NCBI GenBank assembly: GCA_028284235.1
Contig: JANQSC010000029.1
Coordinates: 1-64,000, forward strand
DNA length: 64,000 nucleotides
Reading direction: 5' to 3'
DNA from: Opitutaceae bacterium
GTDB lineage: Bacteria > Verrucomicrobiota > Verrucomicrobiia > Opitutales > Opitutaceae
A program made the translations under genes and the position numbers. This document shows positions 9,226 through 17,821 of this stretch, in pieces (within the stretch, counting starts at the first letter, position 1; the number at the start of each line of letters is the position of its first letter). The notes beneath the pieces were generated by a model. That model was not told the DNA's origin, ran no database searches, and saw only the letters and a program-made list of their open reading frames with translations.

Positions 9226-9735
9226 ATGATCGATAAGAACAAACTTACAATCGCGGCTTCCACAGTCGCGCTGCTGGCAGGCTCGCTGGTCGCCAAACCG
9301 GAAGGCGGACGCGCTGGCGGACCCCCGCATCCGCCTGACCCCGAAACGGTCGTCGCGGACATCGTCGCGGGCTACGATGCGAACGAGGACAATCTCATCA
9401 GCGCCGTCGAACTCGAGAACGCTTTAGTCGGCCTGCACGAGAAGCGGAAGGAAGAAATGGCCGCCCGCGCAGAAGCCCGCGAGGCTCGTGAAGCGGATCG
9501 CGAACGGGATCGCTCGCGCCGGGGTGGACCCGAAGGCGACCGCGGACCGCGCGACCCCGCCGTTGTTGCGGAGCGCCTGATGGCGGATTTCGACGCGGAC
9601 GGCAGTGGAAATTTGAATACAGAAGAACTGCTCGCGGCCGTTGAAACCATGGGTCCCAAAGGCGGGCCTCGTGGAAAACGCGGACCGCGCGGTGGACCGG
9701 GAGGGCGTCCCCCTGCGGACGACACCGTCGAGTAA
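9226..9735 (+). CDS. secreted EF-hand protein, Gly/Pro/Arg-rich
   Basis: A 169-residue protein with a signal peptide (KNKLTIAASTVALLAGSLVA, cleavage near residue 23). Two EF-hand loops are visible: Asp51-Glu62 (DANEDNLISAVE) and Asp123-Glu134 (DADGSGNLNTEE), each with acidic or Asn ligands at positions 1, 3 and 5 and Glu at 12. Between them is a charged linker of Arg/Glu repeats, and the C terminus is a Gly/Pro/Arg tail. It likely binds calcium or another metal in the periplasm. It is divergent from the two-component system and is the best candidate for its target. Confidence 0.8.
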   Translation: MIDKNKLTIAASTVALLAGSLVAKPEGGRAGGPPHPPDPETVVADIVAGYDANEDNLISAVELENALVGLHEKRKEEMAARAEAREAREADRERDRSRRGGPEGDRGPRDPAVVAERLMADFDADGSGNLNTEELLAAVETMGPKGGPRGKRGPRGGPGGRPPADDTVE

Positions 9736-9781
9736 AGCAAGCGTTTCGAACTTAGATCCAATAAAAATCTCTTGTTAACGG

Positions 9782-9813
9782 GCTGCCGCTCAATGGGAGG
9801 AACGGGCGGCAGC
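9782..9813 (+). repeat. hairpin after the EF-hand gene
   Basis: GCTGCCGC at 9782-9789 and GCGGCAGC at 9806-9813 form an 8-bp perfect stem with a 16-base loop. It has no T tract, so it is more likely an mRNA-stabilising or attenuating stem than a terminator; a stronger terminator follows 60 bases later. Confidence 0.45.
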
Positions 9814-9875
9814 TCGCAAGAGAAGGACCATCCAGCTCAACCACTTTTTCACACACAGACACATCACACATCAGG

Positions 9876-9910
9876 GACGGATCCAGCGAACGCTGGGTCC
9901 GTCTTTGTTT
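9876..9910 (+). terminator. Rho-independent terminator of the EF-hand gene
   Basis: GACGGATCCAGCG (9876-9888) pairs with CGCTGGGTCCGTC (9891-9903) with one G-T mismatch and a two-base turn. The T-rich tract TTTGTTT follows at 9904-9910. The stem is strong and correctly oriented for the plus-strand EF-hand gene, 140 bases after its stop. Confidence 0.8.
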
Positions 9911-9915
9911 AAAAA

Positions 9916-10023
9916 TCGTACTCCTAATCTTAATCCTAATCCTACTCTTAATCAAAAATGATCATGATTAGGAGTATGAGTAAGATTATGACTCGTAGAA
10001 ATCGATTAGGATTACGAGGACTA
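9916..10023. repeat. degenerate TAATCCTAATC / GATTAGGA repeat block
   Basis: The left part (9916-9953) is built from short variants of CCTAATC and CTTAATC. The right part (9964-10023) consists of variants of the complement, GATTAGGA and GATTAGGATTACGA. The two are arranged as a loose inverted repeat around the palindrome ATGATCAT at 9958-9965. No gene lies in this block, and its composition is very different from the neighbours. Confidence 0.5.
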
Positions 10024-10117
10024 TGAACAGTCTTTAGGAATTCAGCTTGTGGTCTCCGCCCGAATCGGTCCACTTTACGCATAGTGTTTTCGCCGCGCGA
10101 AGCGCGCGCCCGCCGAC

Positions 10118-10636
10118 ATGGACCGAGAATCGAAGAACTCTAAAGACGCGCTCGAGCTGAAAAAATCGCTTTCCTACGCTAATGGCTATCGAGAGCTGGG
10201 AATGTTTTCGGACGCGCTCGAGGAGCTTTCCCAACTGCCCGCCAAACTCGCTCAGCGAATCGAGGTCGACCAAATGCGACTCGCCATCCTCATCGACGCC
10301 CAAGACTGGCCCGCGGCCGAGTGCGCCGCCAAAAACGTCGCCCTACGAGCGCCCGACGATCCTGGATCGCATATCAATCTGGCCTTCGTCACGCGTCGAT
10401 CGAAGTCGATCGAAAAAGCGCGGGAAATTCTCGTGAACGCGGCCGAACGCTTCGCCAATACCGCCCTTATCCACTACAACATTGCCTGCTACGACTGCGT
10501 GGAAAAAAACTACGAGCAATCGAAAGAACGTCTCGTAAAAGCCATCTCCCTCGATCCGAGCTTTCTGAATACCGCTAAAGAAGACGAAGATCTCAGCGAC
10601 CTCGGCGACTGGCTAAACTCGCTCAAGGTTGCTTAA
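10118..10636 (+). CDS. tetratricopeptide-repeat protein
   Basis: A 172-residue, wholly helical-looking protein. TPR-like helix pairs run through it: SLSYANGYRELGMFSDALEE (about 18-37), VDQMRLAILIDAQDWPAAECA, SHINLAFVTRRSKSIEKARE and ALIHYNIACYDCVEKNYEQS, the last followed by RLVKAISLDPSFLNTA. There is no signal peptide, so it is cytoplasmic. TPR proteins mediate protein contacts, and no partner can be named. It is convergent with dnaX. Confidence 0.75.
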   Translation: MDRESKNSKDALELKKSLSYANGYRELGMFSDALEELSQLPAKLAQRIEVDQMRLAILIDAQDWPAAECAAKNVALRAPDDPGSHINLAFVTRRSKSIEKAREILVNAAERFANTALIHYNIACYDCVEKNYEQSKERLVKAISLDPSFLNTAKEDEDLSDLGDWLNSLKVA

Positions 10637-10676
10637 CGTCTAGCCTACCCAGCACGCCGCTCGCAGTAAGCAATAA

Positions 10677-10759
10677 AGGTAGGGCCCGACCGCCGGGCGG
10701 GCCGCGCTAGCTGCAAACAAGATCCAGCGTTCGGACGGCCCGGCGGTCCGTCCCTACCT
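10677..10759. repeat. imperfect 27-bp GC-rich inverted repeat between convergent genes
   Basis: The left arm at 10677-10703 begins AGGTAGGG and contains GACCGCCGGGC. The right arm at 10733-10759 is its near-complement and ends CCCTACCT, with a few mismatches. The loop is about 29 bases. It lies between the stops of the TPR gene and the dnaX extension, so it could end transcription from both sides, but it has no T tract. It resembles the other GC-rich palindromes of this window in composition. Confidence 0.6.
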
Positions 10760-10783
10760 GATTTTCGAGTTGATTTAACATCC

Positions 10784-11135
10784 CTACCGCACCTGATCCG
10801 GATCGATACGTTTCACCTTCTCGAATCGGGCGCGAAAGAGCTCGTCCATTAGCGCCTTGGCTTTGGCCGGGATCCGCGCTTCCGCTTCTTCCAGCGACGG
10901 AACCGGACCTTCTCTCAAATTGGGTTTCGCGTTTTCGCCGGCAGACTCCTCGGGCTCTCCTAGATAAGCCGCCATTTCCTCGGGCGACGGAGCACTTTCG
11001 TCCACAACCGGGAGCCGAGCGCCCGACTCATCGTCCGTCACGGTCTCCTCGGTTTCGGTCGCCGCTACCGGCTCCGAAGTTTTCCGTTCCGCGACGGGTT
11101 TGGCCTCAACGGGAGGCGTTAGGGCTTTTTTTTTT
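10784..11135 (-). CDS. dnaX: tau-like C-terminal extension of DnaX, reached by slippage on an A10 run
   Basis: This frame is open from the A run at the end of dnaX (T run 11126-11135 on the plus strand) to TAG at 10784. If one A is inserted, or the ribosome slips back one base, the product reads [18 protein letters not shown] and continues for 113 residues, ending [19 protein letters not shown]. The extension starts with an acidic Pro/Glu-rich linker and ends in a helical basic segment, like the extra part of tau. The other shift direction hits a stop within a few codons. Read without slippage, an 85-codon piece starts at GTG 11041 but has no convincing ribosome binding site. Confidence 0.65.
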
Positions 11136-12258
11136 CGTCCGGCAAGGACTCCGCCATTCCCGAAAGCTCGCGAATCAAACCGTCAATCGCTCGAGCCCGG
11201 CACTGTTCCGAAGCCTTCAAAAGCGCCACTTCGAAATTGACCTTTTCGTTCAGGCCAAACTTCAAACCGCTCTCGCTTTCCCGCAAGCTGTCCAGCAGCC
11301 GGGTCAGCGATTCCGTCGTCATGGGAGCGCCGAGACTCGAGTCGGATCCGCCCGCTTTCACCGCCGCAAGCAAGGCTTCGCGAACGCGGGCCTGCAAATC
11401 CACCAAGGCCCGATAAAAATCGCGACCCGTTTCGTCGAAGGAATCCACCAAGGAGAGGATCTGTGCGTGGTCGCCGGTCGCGATCGCCGTCGCCAGCGCG
11501 GTCGTCTGCTCCGCCCCTACCAAACCGTACACTTGCAACACGTCTTGCTCGGCGATTGAGTCGCCGCAAAACGCGATCATCTGATCTAAAATCGACTGGG
11601 AATCGCGCATCCCTCCATCCGCCATCCGAGCAATCGCCTTCAACGCGTTCTCCTCGGCCTTAATTCCTTCGCTCTCGCAAATGTGGGCCAACCGCTGCTC
11701 GATGAGCGCTTCCGGTATTGGCTTCAGGTCGAAGCGCTGGCAGCGTGAGACAATCGTCGGCAACACTTTGTGAGCCTCCGTCGTGGCAAACACGAATTTC
11801 ACGTGCTCCGGCGGCTCCTCCAGAATCTTCAGCAGCGCGTTGAATGCCGCCGTCGACAGCATGTGGACCTCGTCGATAATGTAGATCTTGTACTTCCCTT
11901 GACTCGGCGAATACTGGGCGTCCTCACGCAGGTCCCGCACTTGCTCCACGCCATTGTTGGACGCGCCGTCGATCTCCAGCACGTCCATGCAGGAACCTTC
12001 CATAATCGACTTGCAAATCTCGGAATCCGCGGGCGGATCGGCGAGCGGCCCGCCTTCGCAGTTCAAGCATTTCGCGAACAAGCGCGCCGTAGTCGTTTTT
12101 CCAGTACCTCGTGGTCCGACAAACAAATAGGCGTGGGCAATCCGATTCTGCTCGATCGCGTTTTTCAGGGTGCGCACCACGTGGTCCTGACCCACGAGAT
12201 CGTCGAACGACTGTGGACGCCACTTGCGAGCGATGACCTGATACCCTACTGTTGACAT
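11119..12258 (-). CDS. dnaX: DNA polymerase III subunit gamma (short, in-frame DnaX product)
   Basis: The clamp-loader ATPase, 379 residues from the ATG at 12258, which gives the normal DnaX N terminus ([20 protein letters not shown]). An in-frame ATG at 12345 would add 29 atypical residues. Visible motifs: Walker [17 protein letters not shown], a four-cysteine zinc module (CLNC...C...C), Walker [11 protein letters not shown], and the SRC motif [11 protein letters not shown], followed by domain III. The in-frame protein stops right after a run of ten A residues (DEKKKP-stop). Slippage there gives a 491-residue product described in the adjoining entry. The SRP RNA gene lies upstream on the same strand. 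Confidence 0.93.
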   Translation of the reverse strand: MSTVGYQVIARKWRPQSFDDLVGQDHVVRTLKNAIEQNRIAHAYLFVGPRGTGKTTTARLFAKCLNCEGGPLADPPADSEICKSIMEGSCMDVLEIDGASNNGVEQVRDLREDAQYSPSQGKYKIYIIDEVHMLSTAAFNALLKILEEPPEHVKFVFATTEAHKVLPTIVSRCQRFDLKPIPEALIEQRLAHICESEGIKAEENALKAIARMADGGMRDSQSILDQMIAFCGDSIAEQDVLQVYGLVGAEQTTALATAIATGDHAQILSLVDSFDETGRDFYRALVDLQARVREALLAAVKAGGSDSSLGAPMTTESLTRLLDSLRESESGLKFGLNEKVNFEVALLKASEQCRARAIDGLIRELSGMAESLPDEKKKP

Positions 12259-12369
12259 GAAACTCTGATTAACCGGGAAGCTCGCCGAGAACGCAAAGAT
12301 TTTTGTCGGAAACCGCTCAATAAAGAGCGGTCCAGCGGGCTCCAAATAAAATGAAGGAAAAGGTGGCCA

Positions 12370-12480
12370 GGCACCCTACGGCGCATGTGGAGCGTGACTA
12401 CCGTTGCTACCTTCCGGTCCTGGCGGAGTTTGCCCGTTCCATCATCGCATAGGACCTGGCCGGGCAAAAACCTGACGCCC
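12370..12480 (-). ncRNA. ffs: signal recognition particle (4.5S-type) RNA
   Basis: On the minus strand the conserved domain IV core reads CGCCAGGACCGGAAGGTAGC followed by AACGGTAG, with the GGAA tetraloop and the Ffh-binding asymmetric loop. The flanking strand ACGGGCAAACTCCGCCAGG can pair with the 3' side. The length of roughly 100-110 bases fits the small bacterial SRP RNA. The ends are estimated; a TTTTCC stretch follows at about 12360. The RNA binds Ffh and acts in co-translational membrane targeting. Linkage of ffs and dnaX occurs in several bacteria. Confidence 0.85.
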
Positions 12481-12527
12481 TTTGAGACCGAATCAATCTC
12501 AAATTTGGCCAATTCCCGGAATTCCGC

Positions 12528-13265
12528 CTATTCGCCCGACTCCGCTTCCTCCACCGGGTCGAAGTAGTACCGCCGCTGGCTCAGCTCTACCTGCAGACGC
12601 AAGGACCCCAGCGTAACCGGTGGCTTTAGAATCGCGACCGTTCCCACCTCCGGATGAGCCCGAAATCCAGTCGAGTAGACAATTTTCCACTCGTCTCCAA
12701 CCCGAACCGCAAACTCAAAGGGCTGTTCCTCGATCGCCTCTGGATCGAATTGCAGGTCGCCGCCGAAGCCCATATCCAGTGAAAACGTCTCGTCTCCGAC
12801 TCGGGCCAGCAAAGGCGGCCCGGACAGGTTCAAGAAACGCACGTGGCCCGCCTCAAACTCGCCCGGACTTTCATCCGCGACGTAAATCCGATAAGGCAAG
12901 TTCCGCTCGTAGTCGCGCTCGGCGAAAAAAACCAAAAAGGCCCGCGACTCGATTTCGCTCAAGTCCGCCACCGCAATCCGCTCCTCGCTTTCGCGACCGC
13001 GATCGTCCACCCTCACCCGCACAAACTCAATCGCCGACAGGCCCAAGGGCGCCCGGTAAATTCCCGTGCGACGATACGGGTCGAACGCCAGCGTCTCCCG
13101 CTCCCCTTCCGCGTTGTAGTACTGGATCCCTTCGAAAAAGTCGTCCCCAAACGCGCGCGTCGTAAATTCAAACGCCTCGCCCTCGTCCTCCGATTGGCCC
13201 AATGCGAATGAAGCGAGCGCCGCGCCGAGCCAAATTGTGATAAAATTTTGAATACTCTCCCTCAC
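12528..13265 (-). CDS. uncharacterised secreted protein at the end of the pseudopilin operon
   Basis: A 245-residue protein. The N-terminal NFITIWLGAALASFALGQ is a signal peptide with likely cleavage before SEDEGE. The rest is rich in beta-prone and aromatic segments and acidic overall. The GTG start at 13265 overlaps the stop of the cassette A gene as GTGA, so it is the last gene of the pseudopilin operon. That suggests a role with the pseudopilin complex, but I recognise no domain. Confidence 0.7.
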   Translation of the reverse strand: MRESIQNFITIWLGAALASFALGQSEDEGEAFEFTTRAFGDDFFEGIQYYNAEGERETLAFDPYRRTGIYRAPLGLSAIEFVRVRVDDRGRESEERIAVADLSEIESRAFLVFFAERDYERNLPYRIYVADESPGEFEAGHVRFLNLSGPPLLARVGDETFSLDMGFGGDLQFDPEAIEEQPFEFAVRVGDEWKIVYSTGFRAHPEVGTVAILKPPVTLGSLRLQVELSQRRYYFDPVEEAESGE

Positions 13266-16200
13266 AACTCGTCCCCCGTTATCCAGCGAAACGCGATGAT
13301 GCGATACTCGCGTCCGTACGTTCCAGGCGAATTGTCGGTCGCGGTTAAAGGATCAGAATCCGATTCGCTACTGTCCTTCGCATGCACCCGCTGCACAATC
13401 GCTTCGCAGTAAGCGCGAGCCAACACGCGGGTCGCATCGAAAGGACTGACCGAGTCCCCGTAGGCGCGAATCACAAAGGTGTCGCTACGCGCGGCCAGAT
13501 GCGGGGCAATCGCCGCCAGCACGTCCTGCTGCGTTAAATAGCTCGAAGCGAATGGTAGCGATACCCCTCCCGCCTCGATAGAATCGTTGATCGTGGTCGC
13601 CTCGATGGCCGTTTCGACAATCCCAGTATCCACGAAATCCTGCAAACTGACGAATGGGCCAACCGCGCCGGATGTCAGCTGACGGCGCGTGCGAATCGCC
13701 TCTACGATTTCGGTCGCGAGCGAGACCACTTCCGCATCCGACAGCGACCGCATCCCCTTGCGCATGAACGAACGGGAGACATCGAGATCAGTCGCGTCGA
13801 AACTTCCTTTCCAGGTCTCCTCGGCGGACTGTCCGAACCGAAAGAACTGCGACTCCGATGAGACATCCAGTTCCTCCTGACCAGCCACCGGTGTCGAACC
13901 TGCAGGATCGTCGTAGACCCAAGTCCCCAAACGCACGCCTTGCAGCAACGCCGCCCAGGCTTCGATGGAGGTCGAGTTCACATTAAACGCTCCCCGCAAA
14001 TACAAGTGCTCCGCGGAATCTTCGTCCTGCAAATCCGCCAAAACCGTTCCGTCCAGTGGTTGCATGCGGCTATTGGGAAGTGGCGATCCCACCGTCCAAT
14101 CCGTCGATCCCGATTGCGGCACTGTCGAAAGGAAGAAGCGATCGAATACGTCGTTCACCGAAGCAGTCGGAGTGATATCCGCTTCGCGAATACCTAAGTG
14201 GCCACGGACTGCGGAAGGAAACTCCGCCATATGCAACGCGCCTAGCGAGAGAAACTCCTGACGGGGCAACTCGAAGAGCGGAATATTGTTTTCAATGGAA
14301 GCATCTGAATTGTAGCCGAGCAGATCGGTTACCGAACTATCGATAGGAGAACGTATAAATGCCTGATTGCTCCCAGGGTACTCAGAATAGAACATAATGG
14401 CTGGGAAATACGTTGGCGAAGGAGGTGTCGTACTCGGGTCGACGAAAAGATCCATTATCGCATCCTCCGTGACCTGCCCCGCTCTCGGATCGTAGTCGAC
14501 CCAATTCAGATCTGGATTTCGGAGTTCCCATTTATAAGAGAGGTGACGCTCCGAAGGCGCCAATACCGACGCAGGCGAGCTCTTAATCTCGTAGAAAGAG
14601 ATACCGCTCAAAATCGAACGATGCAACTCGTCGCCGCTGCTTGTACGCAAGGTCACTTCCGGCGACCAAATTGGGCCTGAGAGCGATAGGTCGTCGTCGA
14701 AAAAACTCGCGTTCGAGCTCGTAAATGGCTCTGCAGCCAACGCTGTGATCGCATAATCATAGCTGCCAGCAGTCGGTATCGTCGCTCCCGCCGCCAGTGT
14801 GAGCGACCCCGCCCCAGGATCGTAGGAGCCTGAAAACACCTTAATCTCACCTGGGTCCCAGCCTATTCCCGTCGCGTTCAAAGTCACTTCGCTCACACCA
14901 TTCATTAAATCACTCAATCCGACAGTAAATGGAACTACATAGTCCACTCCATCTTGATGGTATGTGATCGTAACACCCGATGTATTCAAATTGTCTATGC
15001 GCACACGCATATCAACGCCTTCGATTTGACTCGAGTAGGGATTCCACAACTCTACGCTCATCCCAAATTGACCGTATACGGGACTCGTGATCGGCGGCGT
15101 TCCCGCCGCCAGGTCTTTTGCCGAAAGACGCAGAACCAAATGAAACTCGCTGATCACGGGAGCGATTTTCGGCGTTGGAGCCCCGCTGCCAAACCCCGTG
15201 ACTTTGGGAGCAATCGGATAGCTTCGCGTCAAATCCGAGGGAGGGGTTCCCATCGAAATGTCGCTCACGTTCAAATAAGGCATGAGGTAGTCGTTCACCA
15301 AATCGTTTACATTAGTATCCGACGTATTGACTGCGTGGATATAAGACAGGTCTTCCCTCAATCCACCTCGAACAGTGTCCACCAGCAGCCCATTCGAAAC
15401 TCCGGTGTAGTCGTGAAAACGCCTCAACACGTCATTCTGCGTGAACGACCCGAGAAACGAAACGCCGGTGGCAGCGTCCTCTTCCTCTCTCAATACAAGT
15501 TCGTTGACCAGTGATGAAATACGAAGGTTCGAAGCGTCGACTTCCGATCCGGACGGTCCTTCTAAGCGGTAGCGATGCGCCAGCATTTGTTTCAAGCGTT
15601 CGTGCTCATACGTTGAAACGCCCGAGATTTCGTAATCGTCATGCGTCACCCCGGGCCAGTGATCCTGAAGCAAGGCGCTGGCCTTCACGCCGTTGTCGCC
15701 CACCCAATACGCGTAGTGGCCAACCGTTGCCACTTCCGAGCTCTCGAGTCCGACGATATTGTCCGAAAACAACTCCTCTTTCGGCACGTAAACGTCGTGA
15801 TTGTCCTGATTCGTGCTCGGGCTAGCCGGCTTGGCTGTACCCGCTCCGACAAGTTTCACCTGTTCATTGGTCGTCCCTAAATCACTCTCGTACGGGTCCG
15901 CGTCTTGAGTCCCGGTCGTAAAGGTGTACGTCGCGTCCAACGGACGCGTCACCAGCCAAATCGGGTTGTCGGTCGAGTTGTTCGTGTCCCAAACACCCGT
16001 CCAGTGCGGCTGGAAAACTCCGCTCGACCCAGGCGCGGCAGCATCGTTGAAGTCGTCGTCGGCCGGAGTCCGAGCACCGTCCGCGGTCGCCGTGATCCGC
16101 TGATCAGGCCCCGTTAGCGTCTGCAAATCCCCCAGGGCCATTTGCAAGGCAAGACGGGCGTTGGCTCGAGCAACTCGGATCCCTTGGTCGTATTGGCTCG

Positions 16201-16330
16201 ACGCGGTTTCTACCTGAGTCAGCGAAACAAGCGAAAGTCCCAGCAAGATCACAATGCTCGCCAGCGAGAACACCAGAATCAGGGCGAATCCTTTGCGGTT
16301 GCGAATGCGCTTTGCCGTAGTGAATTTCAT
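13262..16330 (-). CDS. Verru_Chthon cassette protein A
   Basis: A 1022-residue protein with a pilin-like N terminus: basic KRIRNRK, then GFALILVFSLASIVILLGLSL and LTQVETASSQYDQ, followed by ANARLALQMALGDLQTLTGPD. This matches the family named Verru_Chthon cassette protein A, known from verrucomicrobial genomes. The large C-terminal part should face the periplasm. Residues at about 925-1005 end in a block (ITGDEL, FVIRAYGD) typical of the family. It overlaps the following gene by 4 bases and lies 1 base after cassette C. Its function is not established; a role in a type II secretion- or pilus-like apparatus is inferred. Confidence 0.88.
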   Translation of the reverse strand: MKFTTAKRIRNRKGFALILVFSLASIVILLGLSLVSLTQVETASSQYDQGIRVARANARLALQMALGDLQTLTGPDQRITATADGARTPADDDFNDAAAPGSSGVFQPHWTGVWDTNNSTDNPIWLVTRPLDATYTFTTGTQDADPYESDLGTTNEQVKLVGAGTAKPASPSTNQDNHDVYVPKEELFSDNIVGLESSEVATVGHYAYWVGDNGVKASALLQDHWPGVTHDDYEISGVSTYEHERLKQMLAHRYRLEGPSGSEVDASNLRISSLVNELVLREEEDAATGVSFLGSFTQNDVLRRFHDYTGVSNGLLVDTVRGGLREDLSYIHAVNTSDTNVNDLVNDYLMPYLNVSDISMGTPPSDLTRSYPIAPKVTGFGSGAPTPKIAPVISEFHLVLRLSAKDLAAGTPPITSPVYGQFGMSVELWNPYSSQIEGVDMRVRIDNLNTSGVTITYHQDGVDYVVPFTVGLSDLMNGVSEVTLNATGIGWDPGEIKVFSGSYDPGAGSLTLAAGATIPTAGSYDYAITALAAEPFTSSNASFFDDDLSLSGPIWSPEVTLRTSSGDELHRSILSGISFYEIKSSPASVLAPSERHLSYKWELRNPDLNWVDYDPRAGQVTEDAIMDLFVDPSTTPPSPTYFPAIMFYSEYPGSNQAFIRSPIDSSVTDLLGYNSDASIENNIPLFELPRQEFLSLGALHMAEFPSAVRGHLGIREADITPTASVNDVFDRFFLSTVPQSGSTDWTVGSPLPNSRMQPLDGTVLADLQDEDSAEHLYLRGAFNVNSTSIEAWAALLQGVRLGTWVYDDPAGSTPVAGQEELDVSSESQFFRFGQSAEETWKGSFDATDLDVSRSFMRKGMRSLSDAEVVSLATEIVEAIRTRRQLTSGAVGPFVSLQDFVDTGIVETAIEATTINDSIEAGGVSLPFASSYLTQQDVLAAIAPHLAARSDTFVIRAYGDSVSPFDATRVLARAYCEAIVQRVHAKDSSESDSDPLTATDNSPGTYGREYRIIAFRWITGDEL

Positions 16331-16331
16331 C

Positions 16332-17270
16332 TTACAAGCCGCTCTTTCCTCGCACTACGATGTAGCGACGATACAGTTTCGAGTTGTTCGCCACGATCTG
16401 ATCCCACTGGGCATTTGAACCCCCCTCTTCCATTTCCGAAATTTCGGTCGCCCCGTTCTCGCTCAACACGCGCATGAACACCTCCACGACGTCGGGATAG
16501 CGCGTCGCGTAGTCTGTACCGGAAAACGAGGAGCCCAAATGCTGCAAGCTCGAGGGAATCGTTGATTCCAAACGACTCGACGAATTAGCCGGAAAAATGA
16601 GACGCAAGCCATCCGGCGCGTCTACGTCGCTGGGGTCTGTTGTCGGATCGGACTCATAAACGTAAAGGCGTACCCCAAAATCAACTACGTTGACGGCGAG
16701 GATATTATTGCGGGTGATGGAAGCGACGGCTCCCCCTGTAGTATATGCCGAGGAAGTCAGACTAAATTGACCCGTCGCATAGTTGTTCACTGTGTCCCTA
16801 GCCAGTGTCGCGTTTCGATACAGCATGTAGCGAGGCGTTCCTACCGAATCTCGAATCGTTGTACGTATAATCTGATAGCCAACCGCATTCAGCGTTGGCG
16901 ACGCCGTCATCAACCGTACCCAACACCCCGCCCAACCGTACTCGTGATTGGTCGCGTCAAAGCCCGACCCGGATGGACGTTCAGCGGAGCCGCTTTCCCA
17001 CTTGGATCCTGTATTCGAATTGTCGCCCAGCACATCCACAGCGAACATCGCCCCAGCTCCTTCAATGAAATACGCGGACTCGAAATCGCGAGCGATCTTA
17101 TCCAGGGCAGAGCGCGCTTCAGTCTCGCGAGCAACGGAATCGCCGAAATTGTCCCAAGCAGTCACGAAGTCGCGTCCGATCGAAATAAAGAAGTAGCCGA
17201 TCACCGCGGTAATCGCCAGGGACACCACCATCTCAATCAATGTAAACGCTCTTTTCTTCGACGCATTCAT
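16332..17270 (-). CDS. Verru_Chthon cassette protein C, prepilin-like
   Basis: A 312-residue protein. It has a type IV prepilin N terminus: KKRAFTLIEMVVSLAITAVIGYFF, with cleavage expected before the Phe or after the preceding Ala and a Glu at mature position 5. SIGRDFVTAWDNF and SALDKIARDFESAYF follow. The order A-C-B-D and the sequence fit the cassette C family. The ATG at 17270 overlaps the stop of cassette B as ATGA, so translation is coupled. Prepilin peptidase would process it; none lies in this window. Confidence 0.87.
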   Translation of the reverse strand: MNASKKRAFTLIEMVVSLAITAVIGYFFISIGRDFVTAWDNFGDSVARETEARSALDKIARDFESAYFIEGAGAMFAVDVLGDNSNTGSKWESGSAERPSGSGFDATNHEYGWAGCWVRLMTASPTLNAVGYQIIRTTIRDSVGTPRYMLYRNATLARDTVNNYATGQFSLTSSAYTTGGAVASITRNNILAVNVVDFGVRLYVYESDPTTDPSDVDAPDGLRLIFPANSSSRLESTIPSSLQHLGSSFSGTDYATRYPDVVEVFMRVLSENGATEISEMEEGGSNAQWDQIVANNSKLYRRYIVVRGKSGL

Positions 17271-17821
17271 TTGTTCAATACAGCCGGTAAAATCAGCTGC
17301 TGCAACGCTTCCGCGTTGCTTTCATTGTCCACGTACCCTCCGGCTGAATCCGGCACGAAGGCGGGCCAGACTACGTTAAACAGAAACACGCGATACGGAT
17401 CGTCGTCATCGTAGCTGTAGGTAGACGGCTCGGAAACGGTCACCTTAAAATACTTCTCGTCGTCAGTCATCCCCGTCCCGTCTTGAACCAGCTCATCCAA
17501 ATCCGCGCTCGCATAGAATATGACATCGCCAGTGAAAAAACTCTCGTGAAACACATCGTAGATCAAATCCGACCCGGCCGGACCAGCCCCGACATCGATC
17601 ACCGTGGCCCCGCGCAACTCCAACTCCAGGAGCGACTTGATTTCGACCGCGTTGGGCGCCTGCTGCTCCGAGCTCGAGTTTCGATAGGACAACGCAACGA
17701 GCCCAATTGCGGGCACCACAATAATCGCGAACACCGCCAGTGACAATACTGTTTCGAGCAGCGTGAACGCCTGCGTCCCTTTCACCATTCCGGTTTTCAA
17801 CTTGTATCGCTCTGAGTTCAT
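17267..17821 (-). CDS. Verru_Chthon cassette protein B, prepilin-like
   Basis: A 184-residue protein with a prepilin signal MVKGTQAFTLLETVLSLAVF. It carries Glu5 after the cleavage point and continues IIVVPAIGLVALSYRNSS. The length and position between C and D match cassette B, related to GspI/GspJ-type minor pseudopilins. Both ends overlap neighbouring genes by 4 bases (ATGA). The downstream half is a short beta-rich domain. Confidence 0.85.
   Translation of the reverse strand: MNSERYKLKTGMVKGTQAFTLLETVLSLAVFAIIVVPAIGLVALSYRNSSSEQQAPNAVEIKSLLELELRGATVIDVGAGPAGSDLIYDVFHESFFTGDVIFYASADLDELVQDGTGMTDDEKYFKVTVSEPSTYSYDDDDPYRVFLFNVVWPAFVPDSAGGYVDNESNAEALQQLILPAVLNK

Noticed and set aside
9226..10023. 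CRISPR array at the short repeats near 9.9 kb
   Set aside because: The repeats are 7-12 bases, degenerate and without spacers of fixed size; no cas gene is present anywhere in the window.
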